This document shows, in pieces, positions 30,465-39,653 of a stretch of DNA of 64,000 nt; the first letter of the stretch is position 1; each line of letters starts with the position of its first letter. A program made the translations under genes and the position numbers. The notes below the pieces were generated by a model, which saw nothing but the letters and a program-made list of their open reading frames with translations, was not told the origin of the DNA and made no database searches. The stretch comes from Cryobacterium zongtaii. Its GTDB lineage: Bacteria; Actinomycetota; Actinomycetes; Actinomycetales; Microbacteriaceae. The stretch lies in assembly GCF_002909375.1 (NCBI RefSeq), contig NZ_PPXD01000021.1, forward strand, positions 34,184 through 98,183, given 5' to 3'.

Positions 30465-30566
30465 CCGTTCTTTCGGGGCCTTTGTAGCCCCACGCAGTGT
30501 TCTTGCCGCGGTTTTTGTGGGAAAGAACCAAAATTGCGGGGGTTCGGACCAATAGGCTCAGTACCT

Positions 30567-32330
30567 ATGTCGCGTATAACGAAGGTCCTCATCGCCAACC
30601 GGGGCGAGATCGCCGTCAGAGTGATCCGAGCGGCGAAGGACAGCGGCATCCTCTCGGTGGCCGTATACGCCGACCAGGACCGGGACGCCCTGCACGCCCG
30701 TCTCGCCGACGAGGCCTACGGGCTCGACGGCACCTCCAGCGCCGAGACCTACCTCGTCATCGAGAAGATCCTCTCCATCGCCCGCCGCTCCGGCGCCGAC
30801 GCCGTGCACCCCGGCTACGGCTTCCTCGCCGAGAACGCCGCCTTCGCCCGCGCCGTCCTGGACGCCGGCCTGATCTGGATCGGCCCGTCCCCGGAGGCCA
30901 TCGAGCAGCTCGGCGACAAGGTCTCCGCCAGGCACATCGCCGAGAAGGTGCACGCGCCGATGGCGCCCGGCACCCTGAACCCCGTCGCCGACGCATCCGA
31001 AGTTCTCGACTTCGTCGACCAGCACGGCCTGCCCGTCGCCATCAAGGCGGCCTTCGGCGGCGGCGGCCGCGGCCTGAAGGTCGCCCGCACCCGCGACGAG
31101 GTACCGGAACTGTTCGACTCCGCCGTGCGTGAGGCCGTCACGGCCTTCGGCCGCGGCGAGTGCTTCGTGGAGAAGTACCTCGACAAGCCCCGGCACGTCG
31201 AGACCCAGTGCCTCGCGGATGCCCACGGCAACGTCGTCGTGATCTCCACCCGCGACTGCTCCCTCCAGCGCCGCCACCAGAAGCTCGTCGAAGAGGCGCC
31301 GGCACCGTTCCTCACCGAGGCGCAGACGACCGAGATGTACCGGGCGTCCAAGGCCATCCTCCGGGAGGTCGGTTACGTCGGCGCCGGCACCTGCGAGTTC
31401 CTGATCGGCCAGGACGGCACGGTCTCCTTCCTCGAGGTGAACACCCGCCTGCAGGTGGAACACCCGGTCTCTGAGGAGGTCACCGGCATCGACCTGGTCC
31501 GTGAGCAGTTCCGGCTCGCCGAGGGCGGCACCTTGGACTACGACGACCCCATCGCCGTCGGCCACTCGTTCGAGTTCCGCATCAACGGTGAGGACGCCGG
31601 CCGCGGCTTCATGCCCGCCCCCGGCCCGGTGCACGTGTTCAAGGCCGCCGGCGGCCCCGGTGTGCGCGTCGACAGCGGCGTGCAGTCCGGCGACGAGATC
31701 TCCGGCTCGTTCGACTCGCTGCTGGCCAAGCTCATCGTCACCGGCGCCACCCGGGAACAGGCCCTGGAACGCGCCCGCCGCGCCCTCGACGAGTTCGAGG
31801 TGGCCGGCCTGCCCACAGTGCTGCCGTTCCACCGCATGATCGTGCGCGACCCGGCCTTCGCCCCCGCCGACGGTGCACCGTTCTCGATCTACACCCGCTG
31901 GATCGAGACCGAGTTCGAGAACACCATCGCCCCCTGGAGCGGTACCGTCGAGGACCGTCCTCGCTCCGACGCCCGGCACAGCGTGGTCGTCGAGGTGGAC
32001 GGCCGCCGCATCGAGGTGAGCCTGCCCAGCAAGCTGCTGCCCGGTACCGCGTCGGAGAAGACCGCCGGGCCGGCCCCGCGCCGTCGGACCGCCGCTCACT
32101 CGGTGAACACCGCAACGGGCGATGCCGTCAAGGCGCCCATGCAGGCCACCATCGTGAAGATCCTCGTCACGGAGGGCGACACCGTCGTCAAGGGCGACCT
32201 GCTGCTGGTGCTGGAGGCCATGAAGATGGAACAGCCGCTCACCGCGCACAAGGACGGCGTGGTCGGGGTCATCGGCGCCGCTGTCGGCTCGACGGTCTCC
32301 TCCGGCCACCTGCTCATGACCGTCGGCTGA
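30567..32330 (+). CDS. Acyl-CoA carboxylase alpha subunit (biotin carboxylase plus BCCP)
   Basis: A 587-residue protein. The biotin carboxylase domain (1-450) has [30 protein letters not shown], the ATP-grasp loop [11 protein letters not shown] (163-173) and [14 protein letters not shown]. The C-terminal biotinyl domain has LEAMKMEQP with the biotinylated Lys at about 553. It supplies carboxybiotin to the beta subunit at 23265-24863, and BirA at 22309 modifies it. A TAGGCT 8 nt before the ATG may be a -10 for a leaderless mRNA. Called accA3, accA or bccA in relatives. Confidence 0.95.
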   Translation: MSRITKVLIANRGEIAVRVIRAAKDSGILSVAVYADQDRDALHARLADEAYGLDGTSSAETYLVIEKILSIARRSGADAVHPGYGFLAENAAFARAVLDAGLIWIGPSPEAIEQLGDKVSARHIAEKVHAPMAPGTLNPVADASEVLDFVDQHGLPVAIKAAFGGGGRGLKVARTRDEVPELFDSAVREAVTAFGRGECFVEKYLDKPRHVETQCLADAHGNVVVISTRDCSLQRRHQKLVEEAPAPFLTEAQTTEMYRASKAILREVGYVGAGTCEFLIGQDGTVSFLEVNTRLQVEHPVSEEVTGIDLVREQFRLAEGGTLDYDDPIAVGHSFEFRINGEDAGRGFMPAPGPVHVFKAAGGPGVRVDSGVQSGDEISGSFDSLLAKLIVTGATREQALERARRALDEFEVAGLPTVLPFHRMIVRDPAFAPADGAPFSIYTRWIETEFENTIAPWSGTVEDRPRSDARHSVVVEVDGRRIEVSLPSKLLPGTASEKTAGPAPRRRTAAHSVNTATGDAVKAPMQATIVKILVTEGDTVVKGDLLLVLEAMKMEQPLTAHKDGVVGVIGAAVGSTVSSGHLLMTVG

Positions 32331-32347
32331 CACCCCCCTAGCTGCGC

Positions 32348-32413
32348 AACTGTGCCCGAACCGGACACCTGCGCCCGGCGTACCGGGCGCAGGTTTCCGC
32401 ACTGGCGACAGTT
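32348..32413. terminator. Extended palindrome between convergent genes
   Basis: A perfect 12-bp hairpin (ACCTGCGCCCGG, 32367-32378, with its complement at 32383-32394, loop CGTA) followed by TTT. It is nested in a longer imperfect inverted repeat with 31-nt arms that begin AACTGT and end ACAGTT. It separates the carboxylase gene from the convergent lpdA. Confidence 0.75.
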
Positions 32414-32440
32414 AGTCGCGGATGCGGCCGGGGTGCTGGG

Positions 32441-33880
32441 TCAGTAGTGCACCTTGTGCATCGCGCGTGCGGCATCCGTGATGGACCCGGTCAACGACGG
32501 GTAGACGGTGAACGCCTCGGCGACCTCGTCGACGGTGAGGCCGTGCTCGACCGCGAGGGTGAGCGGGAAGATCAGTTCGCTGGCTTTGGGGCCCACGATG
32601 ACGCCGCCGATGACGGTGCCGGTGCCGCGGGAGGCGATGAGCTTGACGAAGCCGTCCTTGATGCCCATCATCTTGGCGCGCGGGTTCGACTCGAGCGGCA
32701 TCTTGTAAACCTCGCCGCGGCGCACTCCCTCCTCGATCTCCTTCTGGGTCCAGCCGACGGTCGCGATCTCCGGCTGCGTGAAGATGTTGGCCGCCACGTT
32801 GCGGATTTCGATCGGGTTCACCGCGTCGCCCATGGCGTGGTAAACCGCGGTGCGGCCCATCATGGATGCGACGGACGCCAACGGCATCTCCGTGGTGCAG
32901 TCGCCCGCGGCGTAGATGTTCGGGATCGAGGTGCGCGCCACCCGGTTCACCCGGATGTGGCCGGACTCGTCCAGCTGGACGCCGGCCTCGGCCAGGCCCA
33001 GGCCCTGGGTGTTCGGCACGGCGCCGACGGCGATCAGGCAGTGGCTGCCCTCGACGGTGCGGCCGTCGGTGAGGGTCACCAGCACGCCGGTGTCGGTGCG
33101 TTCGGCGGTGGCGGCGCGGGACTTGTTCAGCACCACCATGCCGTTGCGCTTGAACACGTTTTCAATCACGGCGGCGGCGTCGACGTCTTCGCCGGGCAGC
33201 ACCTGGTCGCGGCTGGAGACGAGGGTGACCTCGGCGCCCAGGGCCCGGTAGGCGGAGGCGAACTCCGCGCCGGTGACTCCGGAGCCGACGACGATGAGGT
33301 GTTTCGGCACCGACTTGAGGTTGTACAGCTGAGTCCAGGTGAGGATTCGCTCGCCGTCGGGCATCATCGTGGGCATCGTGCGGGGGCTCGCGCCCACCGA
33401 CAGCACGATGGTGTCGGCCTCGATCCGGTCGAAATCGGTGCCTGAGCCGTCGTCTCCGGTGGACACGATGACCGCGTCGCGGCCGTCCAGCCGGCCGTGG
33501 CCGCTCTGCAGCTTGACGCCGGCCTTGACGAGGGTCTCCCGCATGTCCTCGGACTGCTCCCTGGCCAGCGCGAGCAGGCGCTTGTTCACCGCGGCGAGGT
33601 TGATCGCGACCTCGGGGTGCAGCGGCTTGCCCTTGGCGTCGCGCACGAAGAACTGCACGCCCAGGTCGTTGGCCTCACGGATCGAGTTCGACGCTTCCGC
33701 GGTGGCGATCAGCGACTTCGAGGGAACGACGTCGGTGAGCACCGCGGCACCGCCGACGCCGACCCGTTCGATCAGGGTCACCTCTGCGCCCTGCTGCGCG
33801 CCGGCGAGTGCCGCTTCGTATCCGCCGGGGCCGCCACCGATGATAATGATGCGTTGTTTTCGTTCGAACTCGTAAGGCAT
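32441..33880 (-). CDS. lpdA: NAD(P)H-quinone dehydrogenase, LpdA type
   Basis: A 479-residue flavoprotein of the pyridine nucleotide disulfide oxidoreductase fold. FAD site IIIIGGGPGGYEAAL (11-25), NAD(P) site VVGSGVTGAEFASAYRALG, and the C-terminal dimerisation domain. The redox CxxxxC of lipoamide dehydrogenases is missing: the segment reads GVGGAAVLTDVVPSKSL (41-57). That matches mycobacterial LpdA (Rv3303c), a quinone reductase. It therefore cannot act as lipoamide dehydrogenase. The start shows no ribosome-binding site, but CAGAAT 6 nt upstream may be a -10 (leaderless). Confidence 0.93.
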   Translation of the reverse strand: MPYEFERKQRIIIIGGGPGGYEAALAGAQQGAEVTLIERVGVGGAAVLTDVVPSKSLIATAEASNSIREANDLGVQFFVRDAKGKPLHPEVAINLAAVNKRLLALAREQSEDMRETLVKAGVKLQSGHGRLDGRDAVIVSTGDDGSGTDFDRIEADTIVLSVGASPRTMPTMMPDGERILTWTQLYNLKSVPKHLIVVGSGVTGAEFASAYRALGAEVTLVSSRDQVLPGEDVDAAAVIENVFKRNGMVVLNKSRAATAERTDTGVLVTLTDGRTVEGSHCLIAVGAVPNTQGLGLAEAGVQLDESGHIRVNRVARTSIPNIYAAGDCTTEMPLASVASMMGRTAVYHAMGDAVNPIEIRNVAANIFTQPEIATVGWTQKEIEEGVRRGEVYKMPLESNPRAKMMGIKDGFVKLIASRGTGTVIGGVIVGPKASELIFPLTLAVEHGLTVDEVAEAFTVYPSLTGSITDAARAMHKVHY

Positions 33881-33950
33881 TCACTTATTCTGTCCTGCAC
33901 CGCGCGACCCACCAAACCACGGCTGCCCCGCAGGCAATTAGAGTAGGAGG

Positions 33951-34784
33951 ATGCTCACGACCGAGATCAATCCTCTTGACGCGCCGGAAACCAACCCGTT
34001 CGACGTGGCCGCCACCGCCGCCCAAGAAATCGCCGACGCCACCGGTGTCGCCCATCACGACATCGCCCTGACGCTGGGAAGCGGGTGGGGCAAGGCCGCC
34101 GACCTGATCGGCGAGACCACCCACACGATCCCCGCGCAGGAAATCACCGGGTTCAGCGCGCCGGCGCTGGCCGGCCACGCGGGCATGTTGCGCTCGGTGC
34201 TGCTTTCGAGCGGCAAGCGTGCCCTGGTGATCGGCGCCCGCACCCACTACTACGAGGGCCACGGCGTGCGCCGGGTCGTGCACAGCGTGCGCACCGCCGC
34301 CGCGACCGGGGCGACGACCATGATCCTCACCAACGGGGCCGGCGGCATCCGCGAGACGTGGAAGCCGGGCACCCCGGTGCTGATCAGCGACCACATCAAC
34401 CTCACCGCCGACTCGCCGCTCGAGGGCGCCACCTTCATCGACCTCACCGACCTGTACTCCCAGCGGCTGCGTGACCTCGCCCGCGGCATCGACCCCACCC
34501 TGGACGAAGGCGTCTACTGCCAGTTCCGCGGGCCGCACTACGAGACTCCCGCCGAGGTGCAGATGGCCAAGGCCATCGGCGGCCACATCGTGGGCATGTC
34601 CACCGCGCTGGAGGCCATCGCCGCCCGCCAGGCCGGCATGGAGGTACTCGGCATGTCGCTGATCACCAACCTCGCCGCCGGCATTCAAAAGACCCCGCTC
34701 AGTCACGGCGAGGTGCTCGAGGCCGGCCAGGCCGCCGAAGCCACCATCAGCGCCCTCCTCGCCAGCATTGTGGCCGCACTGTGA
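33951..34784 (+). CDS. Purine nucleoside phosphorylase
   Basis: A 277-residue trimeric-type PNP that splits purine (deoxy)nucleosides with phosphate. TLGSGWG (41-47) binds phosphate, HYYEGH and TNGAGGIRETWKPG are typical, and CQFRGPHYETPAEV and GMSTALEAIAARQ form the base/sugar pocket. AGGAGG directly before the ATG is an unusually close ribosome-binding site. Its stop overlaps the following mutase gene as GTGA, giving a PNP-phosphohexomutase pair that can handle the released (deoxy)ribose 1-phosphate or glucose phosphates. Confidence 0.94.
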   Translation: MLTTEINPLDAPETNPFDVAATAAQEIADATGVAHHDIALTLGSGWGKAADLIGETTHTIPAQEITGFSAPALAGHAGMLRSVLLSSGKRALVIGARTHYYEGHGVRRVVHSVRTAAATGATTMILTNGAGGIRETWKPGTPVLISDHINLTADSPLEGATFIDLTDLYSQRLRDLARGIDPTLDEGVYCQFRGPHYETPAEVQMAKAIGGHIVGMSTALEAIAARQAGMEVLGMSLITNLAAGIQKTPLSHGEVLEAGQAAEATISALLASIVAAL

Positions 34785-36667
34785 GCCACGGCGACGAGAC
34801 TCCGACCCAGCCCGGCACCCCCGCCGAGCCGCTCCTCCCACGCGGCGCGCACGCCGGCGACGACGAACGCGAACCGCAGACCGCCGTGCTGAACACCGTC
34901 GACGGACCGGACGAGACGGCCGGAGAGGTGCCAGCCGCCACGGCAGTGCTGGACACCACGGCCACCGACCCGGTCAACCTGCTGCTGGTCACCGCGACCG
35001 ACTGGCTCGCCCAGGACCCGGACCCGGAGACCCGCGCGGAGCTGCGCGTGCTGATCCAGCAGGCCCAGGATCGCGACCCGGCCGCCGTTGCCGACCTGCA
35101 CTCCCGCTTCGACGAGCGCCTCGCGTTCGGCACCGCGGGCCTCCGCGGCGAGATCGCCGCCGGCTCCAACCGGATGAACCGGGTTCTGGTCAGCCAGGCC
35201 GCCGCCGGACTCGCCGCCTATCTCCTCGCCGCCGCGGCGAGCAGCCGGCCCGGCAGCATCCCGTCCGTAGTCATCGGCTACGACGGCCGCCGCAACTCGC
35301 ACGTCTTCGCCACCGACACCGCCGCGATCATGGCCGGCGCCGGCGTGCGCGCCGTGCTCCTGCCCCGCCTGCTGCCCACCCCGGTGCTGGCTTTCGCGGT
35401 GCGCCACCTCGGCGCCAGCGCCGGTGTGATGGTCACCGCCTCGCACAACCCGCCCAACGACAACGGCTACAAGGTCTACCTGGGCGACTCCGATGAGGGC
35501 TCGCAGATCGTCTCCCCCGACGACGTCGCCATCGCCGCCCAGATCCAGCACGTCGCCGACACCCAGCTCGTCACCGAGCTGCCGCGGGCCGGGTACGAGA
35601 CCGCTCCGGAGTCCGTCGTGCAGGCCTACGTGGATGCGACCGCCGCCATCGGCGCGTCGCCGCGCGCGCAGGTGAGCGTTGTGTACACGGCCTTGCACGG
35701 TGTGGGGTGGGACACCACCCGCCGCGTGCTCGACGCCGCCGGGTTCGCCCTGCCGACCCTCGTGGACGCGCAGATCGCCCCCGACTCGGCGTTCCCCACC
35801 GTCGCGTTCCCCAACCCTGAGGAACCCGGCGCGATGGACCTCGCCTACGAGACCGCGCGTGAGGTCGACGCCGAACTGATCATCGCCAACGACCCGGATG
35901 CCGACAGGCTCGCCATCGCCATCCCGGACGCCGACGCGCCGGAGGGCTACCGTCGCCTGAGCGGCAACGAGGTCGGCGCCATCCTGGGCTGGCGGGCCGC
36001 CGAGCTGGCCGCCAACGCGCCGGGCGACGGCGGTGCCGACGGCACCCTGGCCTGCTCGATTGTGTCGACGCCGGCGCTCAAGGCCGTCGCCGACGCCTAC
36101 GGCCTGCGGTTCGCCGACACCCTCACCGGGTTCAAGTGGGTCTCCCGCGCTCCCGGCCTGATCTTCGGTTTCGAAGAGGCCCTCGGCTACCTGGTTAACC
36201 CCGGCACCGTGCGCGACAAGGACGGCATCTCCGCCGCCGTGGCGCTGCTCTCGCTGGTCAGCGAGCTCAAGGCCGACGGTTTGACGCTAGCGGACCACCT
36301 CGACGCGTTCGCCGAGAAGTTCGGCTACTTCGCCTCGGGCCAGATCTCGGTGCGCGTCACCGACCTCACCGAGATCGAGAGGGTGATGGCACGCTTGCGC
36401 GAGAGCCCGCCGGCCATGATCGGCACCAGCCGGGTGGACCACATCGACGATCTCTCCGGCGGCTTCAACGGCCTGCCGCCCAGCGATGTGCTGCGGATCG
36501 TGCTCGCCGACGGCTCCCGGGTGATGGTGCGGCCCAGCGGCACCGAACCCAAGCTCAAGGTGTATCTCGACACGCACAGCAGCGTCGGCAGCCTCGCCGA
36601 ACGCCGGCAGGCCGCATCCGATGCCCTCGCCGAGCTCGACAGGGGCATGCGAGCGCTGATCGGCTGA
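34781..36667 (+). CDS. Alpha-D-phosphohexomutase (phosphomannomutase/phosphoglucomutase/phosphopentomutase type)
   Basis: A 628-residue mutase of the alpha-D-phosphohexomutase superfamily. The phosphoserine loop is VMVTASHNPPND (217-228), the metal loop ANDPDADRLA, the sugar loop FGFEEALGYL and the phosphate loop RPSGTEPKLK. It is longer than usual because about 65 Pro/Thr-rich residues precede the first conserved block, so the GTG at 34781, although coupled to the PNP gene by GTGA, might not be the only start. Next to PNP, a phosphopentomutase role is attractive; mannose/glucose specificity is also possible. Confidence 0.88.
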   Translation: MSHGDETPTQPGTPAEPLLPRGAHAGDDEREPQTAVLNTVDGPDETAGEVPAATAVLDTTATDPVNLLLVTATDWLAQDPDPETRAELRVLIQQAQDRDPAAVADLHSRFDERLAFGTAGLRGEIAAGSNRMNRVLVSQAAAGLAAYLLAAAASSRPGSIPSVVIGYDGRRNSHVFATDTAAIMAGAGVRAVLLPRLLPTPVLAFAVRHLGASAGVMVTASHNPPNDNGYKVYLGDSDEGSQIVSPDDVAIAAQIQHVADTQLVTELPRAGYETAPESVVQAYVDATAAIGASPRAQVSVVYTALHGVGWDTTRRVLDAAGFALPTLVDAQIAPDSAFPTVAFPNPEEPGAMDLAYETAREVDAELIIANDPDADRLAIAIPDADAPEGYRRLSGNEVGAILGWRAAELAANAPGDGGADGTLACSIVSTPALKAVADAYGLRFADTLTGFKWVSRAPGLIFGFEEALGYLVNPGTVRDKDGISAAVALLSLVSELKADGLTLADHLDAFAEKFGYFASGQISVRVTDLTEIERVMARLRESPPAMIGTSRVDHIDDLSGGFNGLPPSDVLRIVLADGSRVMVRPSGTEPKLKVYLDTHSSVGSLAERRQAASDALAELDRGMRALIG

Positions 36668-36680
36668 CCGGCGGTGCGGA

Positions 36681-36706
36681 CGCGGATGCCCAGCCGGGCA
36701 TCCGCG
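36681..36706. terminator. Hairpin between convergent mutase and PTS genes
   Basis: A perfect 11-bp inverted repeat (CGCGGATGCCC and complement) with a 4-nt AGCC loop, located between the two convergent stops. No T-tract, so efficiency is uncertain. Confidence 0.6.
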
Positions 36707-36711
36707 CCGGG

Positions 36712-36984
36712 CTAGCCGAGCGCGATCTCGAGCTTGGCGGTCAGCTCGTCGAGGTCGAAGAAGTTGTCGATGATGATGACGTCGGCGTTGGTCTTGCCGA
36801 TCGACGGCACCAGCTCGGACGAGGTGAGGATGACCTGCGCGTCCGCGGCGGCGAGCTTCACGCTGGCGATGTCGGCCGCGGTGACGTCAGCCTCGATGTC
36901 CAGGCGCTCGAGGGCGCGTTCGGCGTTGACCTTGAGAATGGCGGATGTGCCGATACCGACTCCGCACAGTGCGACGATCTTCAT
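36712..36984 (-). CDS. PTS EIIB component (ascorbate/lactose-type small domain)
   Basis: A 90-residue phosphocarrier domain. It starts MKIVALCGVGIGTS with the phosphorylated Cys at residue 7 or 8, the P-loop of the EIIB Lac/ascorbate superfamily. The length is normal for a free-standing EIIB. It overlaps the EIIA gene by 4 nt (ATGA). No EIIC permease is present in the window, so transport cannot be completed by these genes alone. Confidence 0.85.
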   Translation of the reverse strand: MKIVALCGVGIGTSAILKVNAERALERLDIEADVTAADIASVKLAAADAQVILTSSELVPSIGKTNADVIIIDNFFDLDELTAKLEIALG

Positions 36985-37463
36985 TTGTGTTCCTCCGTGC
37001 TGGCGTCTGCGCCGGTTGGTGCCGCGATGCCCAGGAGCGAGCGTACGGATGCTGCGTCCGGCGCCGCTGCCAGCGCCGGGATGATGCTCGAATCGTTGAA
37101 CACGTTGGCGAGCTCGGCGACGAAGTGCACGTGCTCGTCGCCCGTGGTCACCGCCAGGCCAAGCACCACGTTGACGGGGTCGTTGTGCGGGTGTCCGAAG
37201 GCCACGGGCTCGGCGAGGGTCACGACGCTCAGGCCCCCGGTGAGCACATCGGGGCCGGGCCGGGCGTGCGCCAGGGCCAGCCCGGGCGCGATCACCACGT
37301 AGGCGCCGAATTCCTCGATCACGCCCACCATGCGCTCGGTGTAGCCGGGTGCGGTGGAACCGGATCGCTCCAGCGCCGCGCCGGCGGCGCCGACGGCGGC
37401 CCGCCAGTCGGGGACGTGCAGGCCGACGTCGATGGCGTCAAGGGGAAGTGGTGGGAGGGACAT
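36981..37463 (-). CDS. PTS EIIA component (mannitol/ascorbate type)
   Basis: A 160-residue EIIA-2-type domain. The phospho-acceptor His is His66 in APGLALAHARPG, and VLGLAVTTGDEHVHFV contains the second conserved His region. It would pass phosphate from HPr to the adjacent EIIB. It lies 29 bp after the adenosine deaminase gene on the same strand, an unusual setting for PTS proteins. A regulatory rather than transport role is possible since no EIIC gene accompanies it. Confidence 0.86.
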   Translation of the reverse strand: MSLPPLPLDAIDVGLHVPDWRAAVGAAGAALERSGSTAPGYTERMVGVIEEFGAYVVIAPGLALAHARPGPDVLTGGLSVVTLAEPVAFGHPHNDPVNVVLGLAVTTGDEHVHFVAELANVFNDSSIIPALAAAPDAASVRSLLGIAAPTGADASTEEHK

Positions 37464-37492
37464 GGCTGCTTTCTAGCGTGGGCGTTGGCGGG

Positions 37493-38614
37493 CTAGGCGG
37501 TGGCAAAACCGTCGACGATGGCGTCGGCGAGTTCTTCGCGCTCCTCCAACGGCAGGAATGCCGCGGAGGCCGCGTTGAGCTGCAGGGCCTCGAGGTCGTC
37601 GAGGTCGTAGCCGAAGGCATCCGTGAGCAGGGCCAGCTCGCGGCTGAGCGTGGTGGCGCTCATCAGCCGGTTGTCGGTGTTGACGGTGACGCGGAAGCCG
37701 AGCTGGTAGAGCAGGTCGAACGGGTGGTCGAGCATGTCGTCGCCCCAGGCGGCGATGGCGCCGGTCTGGAGGTTCGACGACGGGCTGAGCTCCAGAGGGA
37801 TCTCCCTGTCGCGCACCCACTGGGCCAGCGGGCCGAGGGTCACGTAGGTGTTCTCCTGGTCCTCCCGGCCGATTTCGATGTCCTCGGCCAGGCGCACGCC
37901 GTGGCCCAGGCGCAGGGCGCGACCGTCGAACAGGGCGCCGCGGATGCTGTCCAGCCCGTCGGCCTCGCCGGCGTGCACGGTGACCGGGAAGAGGTTCCGG
38001 GCCAGGTAGTCGAACGCGGCGGCGTGGTTGCCGGCTGGGAAGCCCTCCTCGGCGCCGGCGATGTCGAAGCCGACCACGCCGAGGTCGCGGTGCCGCACGG
38101 CGAGTTCGGCGACCTCGAGGGACCTGTCGGCGTGCCGCATCGCGGTGATCAGCTGACCGATCTTGATGGTGATGCCGGCCTGGGCGACCCGCTCGATGCC
38201 CGCCGCGATGCCTTCCTGCACGGCGTCGACGGCCTGGTCCAGGCTGAGCCCGCCGGCCAGGTGCTGCTCGGGGGCCCAGCGCACCTCGGCGTAGATCACG
38301 CCGTCCAGGGCGAGGTCTTCAACGAACTCCCTGGCCACCCGCACGAGGGCGTCGTGGGTTTGCATGACGCCGACGGTGATCTCGAAGGTCTTGAGGTAGT
38401 CCGCGAGCGAGCCGGAGGTGGCCTGGCTGACGAACCAATCGGCGAGGCCGGACTCGGTCGTGGCGGGCAGCTCCAGGCCGATCGGCGCGGCCAGCTCGAG
38501 GATCGTGGCCGGTCGCAGACCGCCGTCGAGGTGGTCGTGCAGGGAGACTTTGGGCAGGGCGTTGATGCTCACGCCGCTGCCGGGCAACAGGTATTCCTCG
38601 GAGCTGATATTCAC
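37493..38614 (-). CDS. add: Adenosine deaminase
   Basis: A 373-residue zinc enzyme converting (deoxy)adenosine to (deoxy)inosine. The metal ligands are His26 and His28 in SLHDHLDGG; VTVHAGEADG gives the next His and catalytic Glu; ELSPSSNLQTG and VNTDNRLMS complete the active site. The last motif has Asn where many ADAs have a second Asp, as in other actinobacterial Add proteins. It belongs to the nucleoside salvage block but is separated from deoA by the broken gene at 38869-39637. Confidence 0.94.
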   Translation of the reverse strand: MNISSEEYLLPGSGVSINALPKVSLHDHLDGGLRPATILELAAPIGLELPATTESGLADWFVSQATSGSLADYLKTFEITVGVMQTHDALVRVAREFVEDLALDGVIYAEVRWAPEQHLAGGLSLDQAVDAVQEGIAAGIERVAQAGITIKIGQLITAMRHADRSLEVAELAVRHRDLGVVGFDIAGAEEGFPAGNHAAAFDYLARNLFPVTVHAGEADGLDSIRGALFDGRALRLGHGVRLAEDIEIGREDQENTYVTLGPLAQWVRDREIPLELSPSSNLQTGAIAAWGDDMLDHPFDLLYQLGFRVTVNTDNRLMSATTLSRELALLTDAFGYDLDDLEALQLNAASAAFLPLEEREELADAIVDGFATA

Positions 38615-38678
38615 TCCCCCAATCTATCGCTCCCGCGCCGCGCGTATCCCGAAGCCGCCACATCCGCCCCGGCCCGCC

Positions 38679-38806
38679 GACGTGCCTCAAAATTCCCCTT
38701 CAGCGCACTCCAAGCGCATCTTCGCCGCAAGTCAGCGAAGCGCGGGTCGCCCACTTCGGCCAAAGTGCCCCTTCAGATCCGCACATGGGGAGCTTTGGCG
38801 CACGTC
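38679..38806. repeat. Left 128-nt palindromic module (two 55-nt imperfect hairpins)
   Basis: Two 55-nt units, 38679-38733 and 38752-38806, each with 23-nt arms and a 9-nt loop, are separated by 18 nt. The 5' arms start GACGTGC or CACTTC and end CCCCTTC; the 3' arms end GCAAGTC or GCACGTC. Arm complementarity is 14 and 15 of 23. CGCC usually precedes a unit and NGCG follows. The same geometry recurs at 39654-39781. Confidence 0.7.
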
Positions 38807-38868
38807 GCGGGAGGGGCCATCGGTGGATAACTCTGACCGGCAGCGGCAAAGGATGACATCTTGGGCGG

Positions 38869-39637
38869 ATGCGCAAGCCAACGGAGCTCCCCCGCAGCCT
38901 GTCTCTCGACGGGTTCACCGTCGCGGAAGCGCGCCGGGCGGGGGTGACACCTCGGAGGTTGCAGGCGGCCGACCTGCAGGCGCCGTTCCACGGCGTGAGG
39001 GTCGCCGCGGGCATCCCGACCGGGGTGCGGGAACTGGCCAGGGCCTACGCCGCGGTGATGCCCACCGGCCATTTCTTCAGCCACGCCACCGCTGCCCTGA
39101 TGCTCGGGATGCCTCTGCCCCGCTACGCCACCCGTGATCTCCGGCTGCATGTGAGCGTCATCGCCCCCGACCGGGCGCCGCAGGGCGCCGGAATCGCGGG
39201 CCACACGGTCTGCAGCCGACCCGACGGCGGTGGCCGAGCGGCCCGGCCACCGGGGCATCCGTCGGCTACGGGCCGCGCTGGAGTGGGTGAGACCCCGAGT
39301 TGAGTCGCGGCAGGAGACCCGGCTGCGGCTCCTGATCGTGCGGGCGGGCCTGCCGGAACCGGAGACCAACGTATACCTGCCGCTGCGATACCAGCGGCGC
39401 CGGGTGCGCGGCGATCTGGTCTACCTGCGGTACCGGGTCCTTGTCGAGTACGACGGCGAGCAGCACCGTACGGACGACGTGCAGTTCGCCCGTGACGTCG
39501 ACAGGTTGGACGGTGTGATGGCCGAGGACTGGCGGGTCATCAGGGTGCTCAAGGAAACCCCGGATGCCGAAGTCCTCTCCCGGCTCGACCAGGCGCTGCG
39601 CTCCCGCGGCTGGCGCCCCGGCAGCCGCCCCGAGTGA
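38869..39637 (+). pseudogene. Broken AbiEi-antitoxin-like / DUF559 endonuclease-fold gene
   Basis: The 5' part (frame 1, 38869 to about 39215) encodes an AbiEi-like N-terminal region: GFTVAEARRAGVTPRRLQ (a winged-helix start) and SHATAALMLGMPLPRY. The 3' part (frame 2, about 39208-39637) encodes the DUF559/Vsr-like nuclease fold: RGDLVYLRYRVLVEYDGEQH and DWRVIRVLKETP. Intact relatives are single proteins of roughly 300 residues with about 45-60 more residues between these parts. Here the junction near 39206-39225 changes frame and drops that segment. The nuclease residues look intact, but no full protein can be made without frameshifting. Confidence 0.78.
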
Positions 39638-39653
39638 CGCGCGCGCACTCACC

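Noticed and set aside
32441..33880. Calling the flavoprotein a dihydrolipoamide dehydrogenase
   Set aside because: The redox-active cysteine pair is absent.
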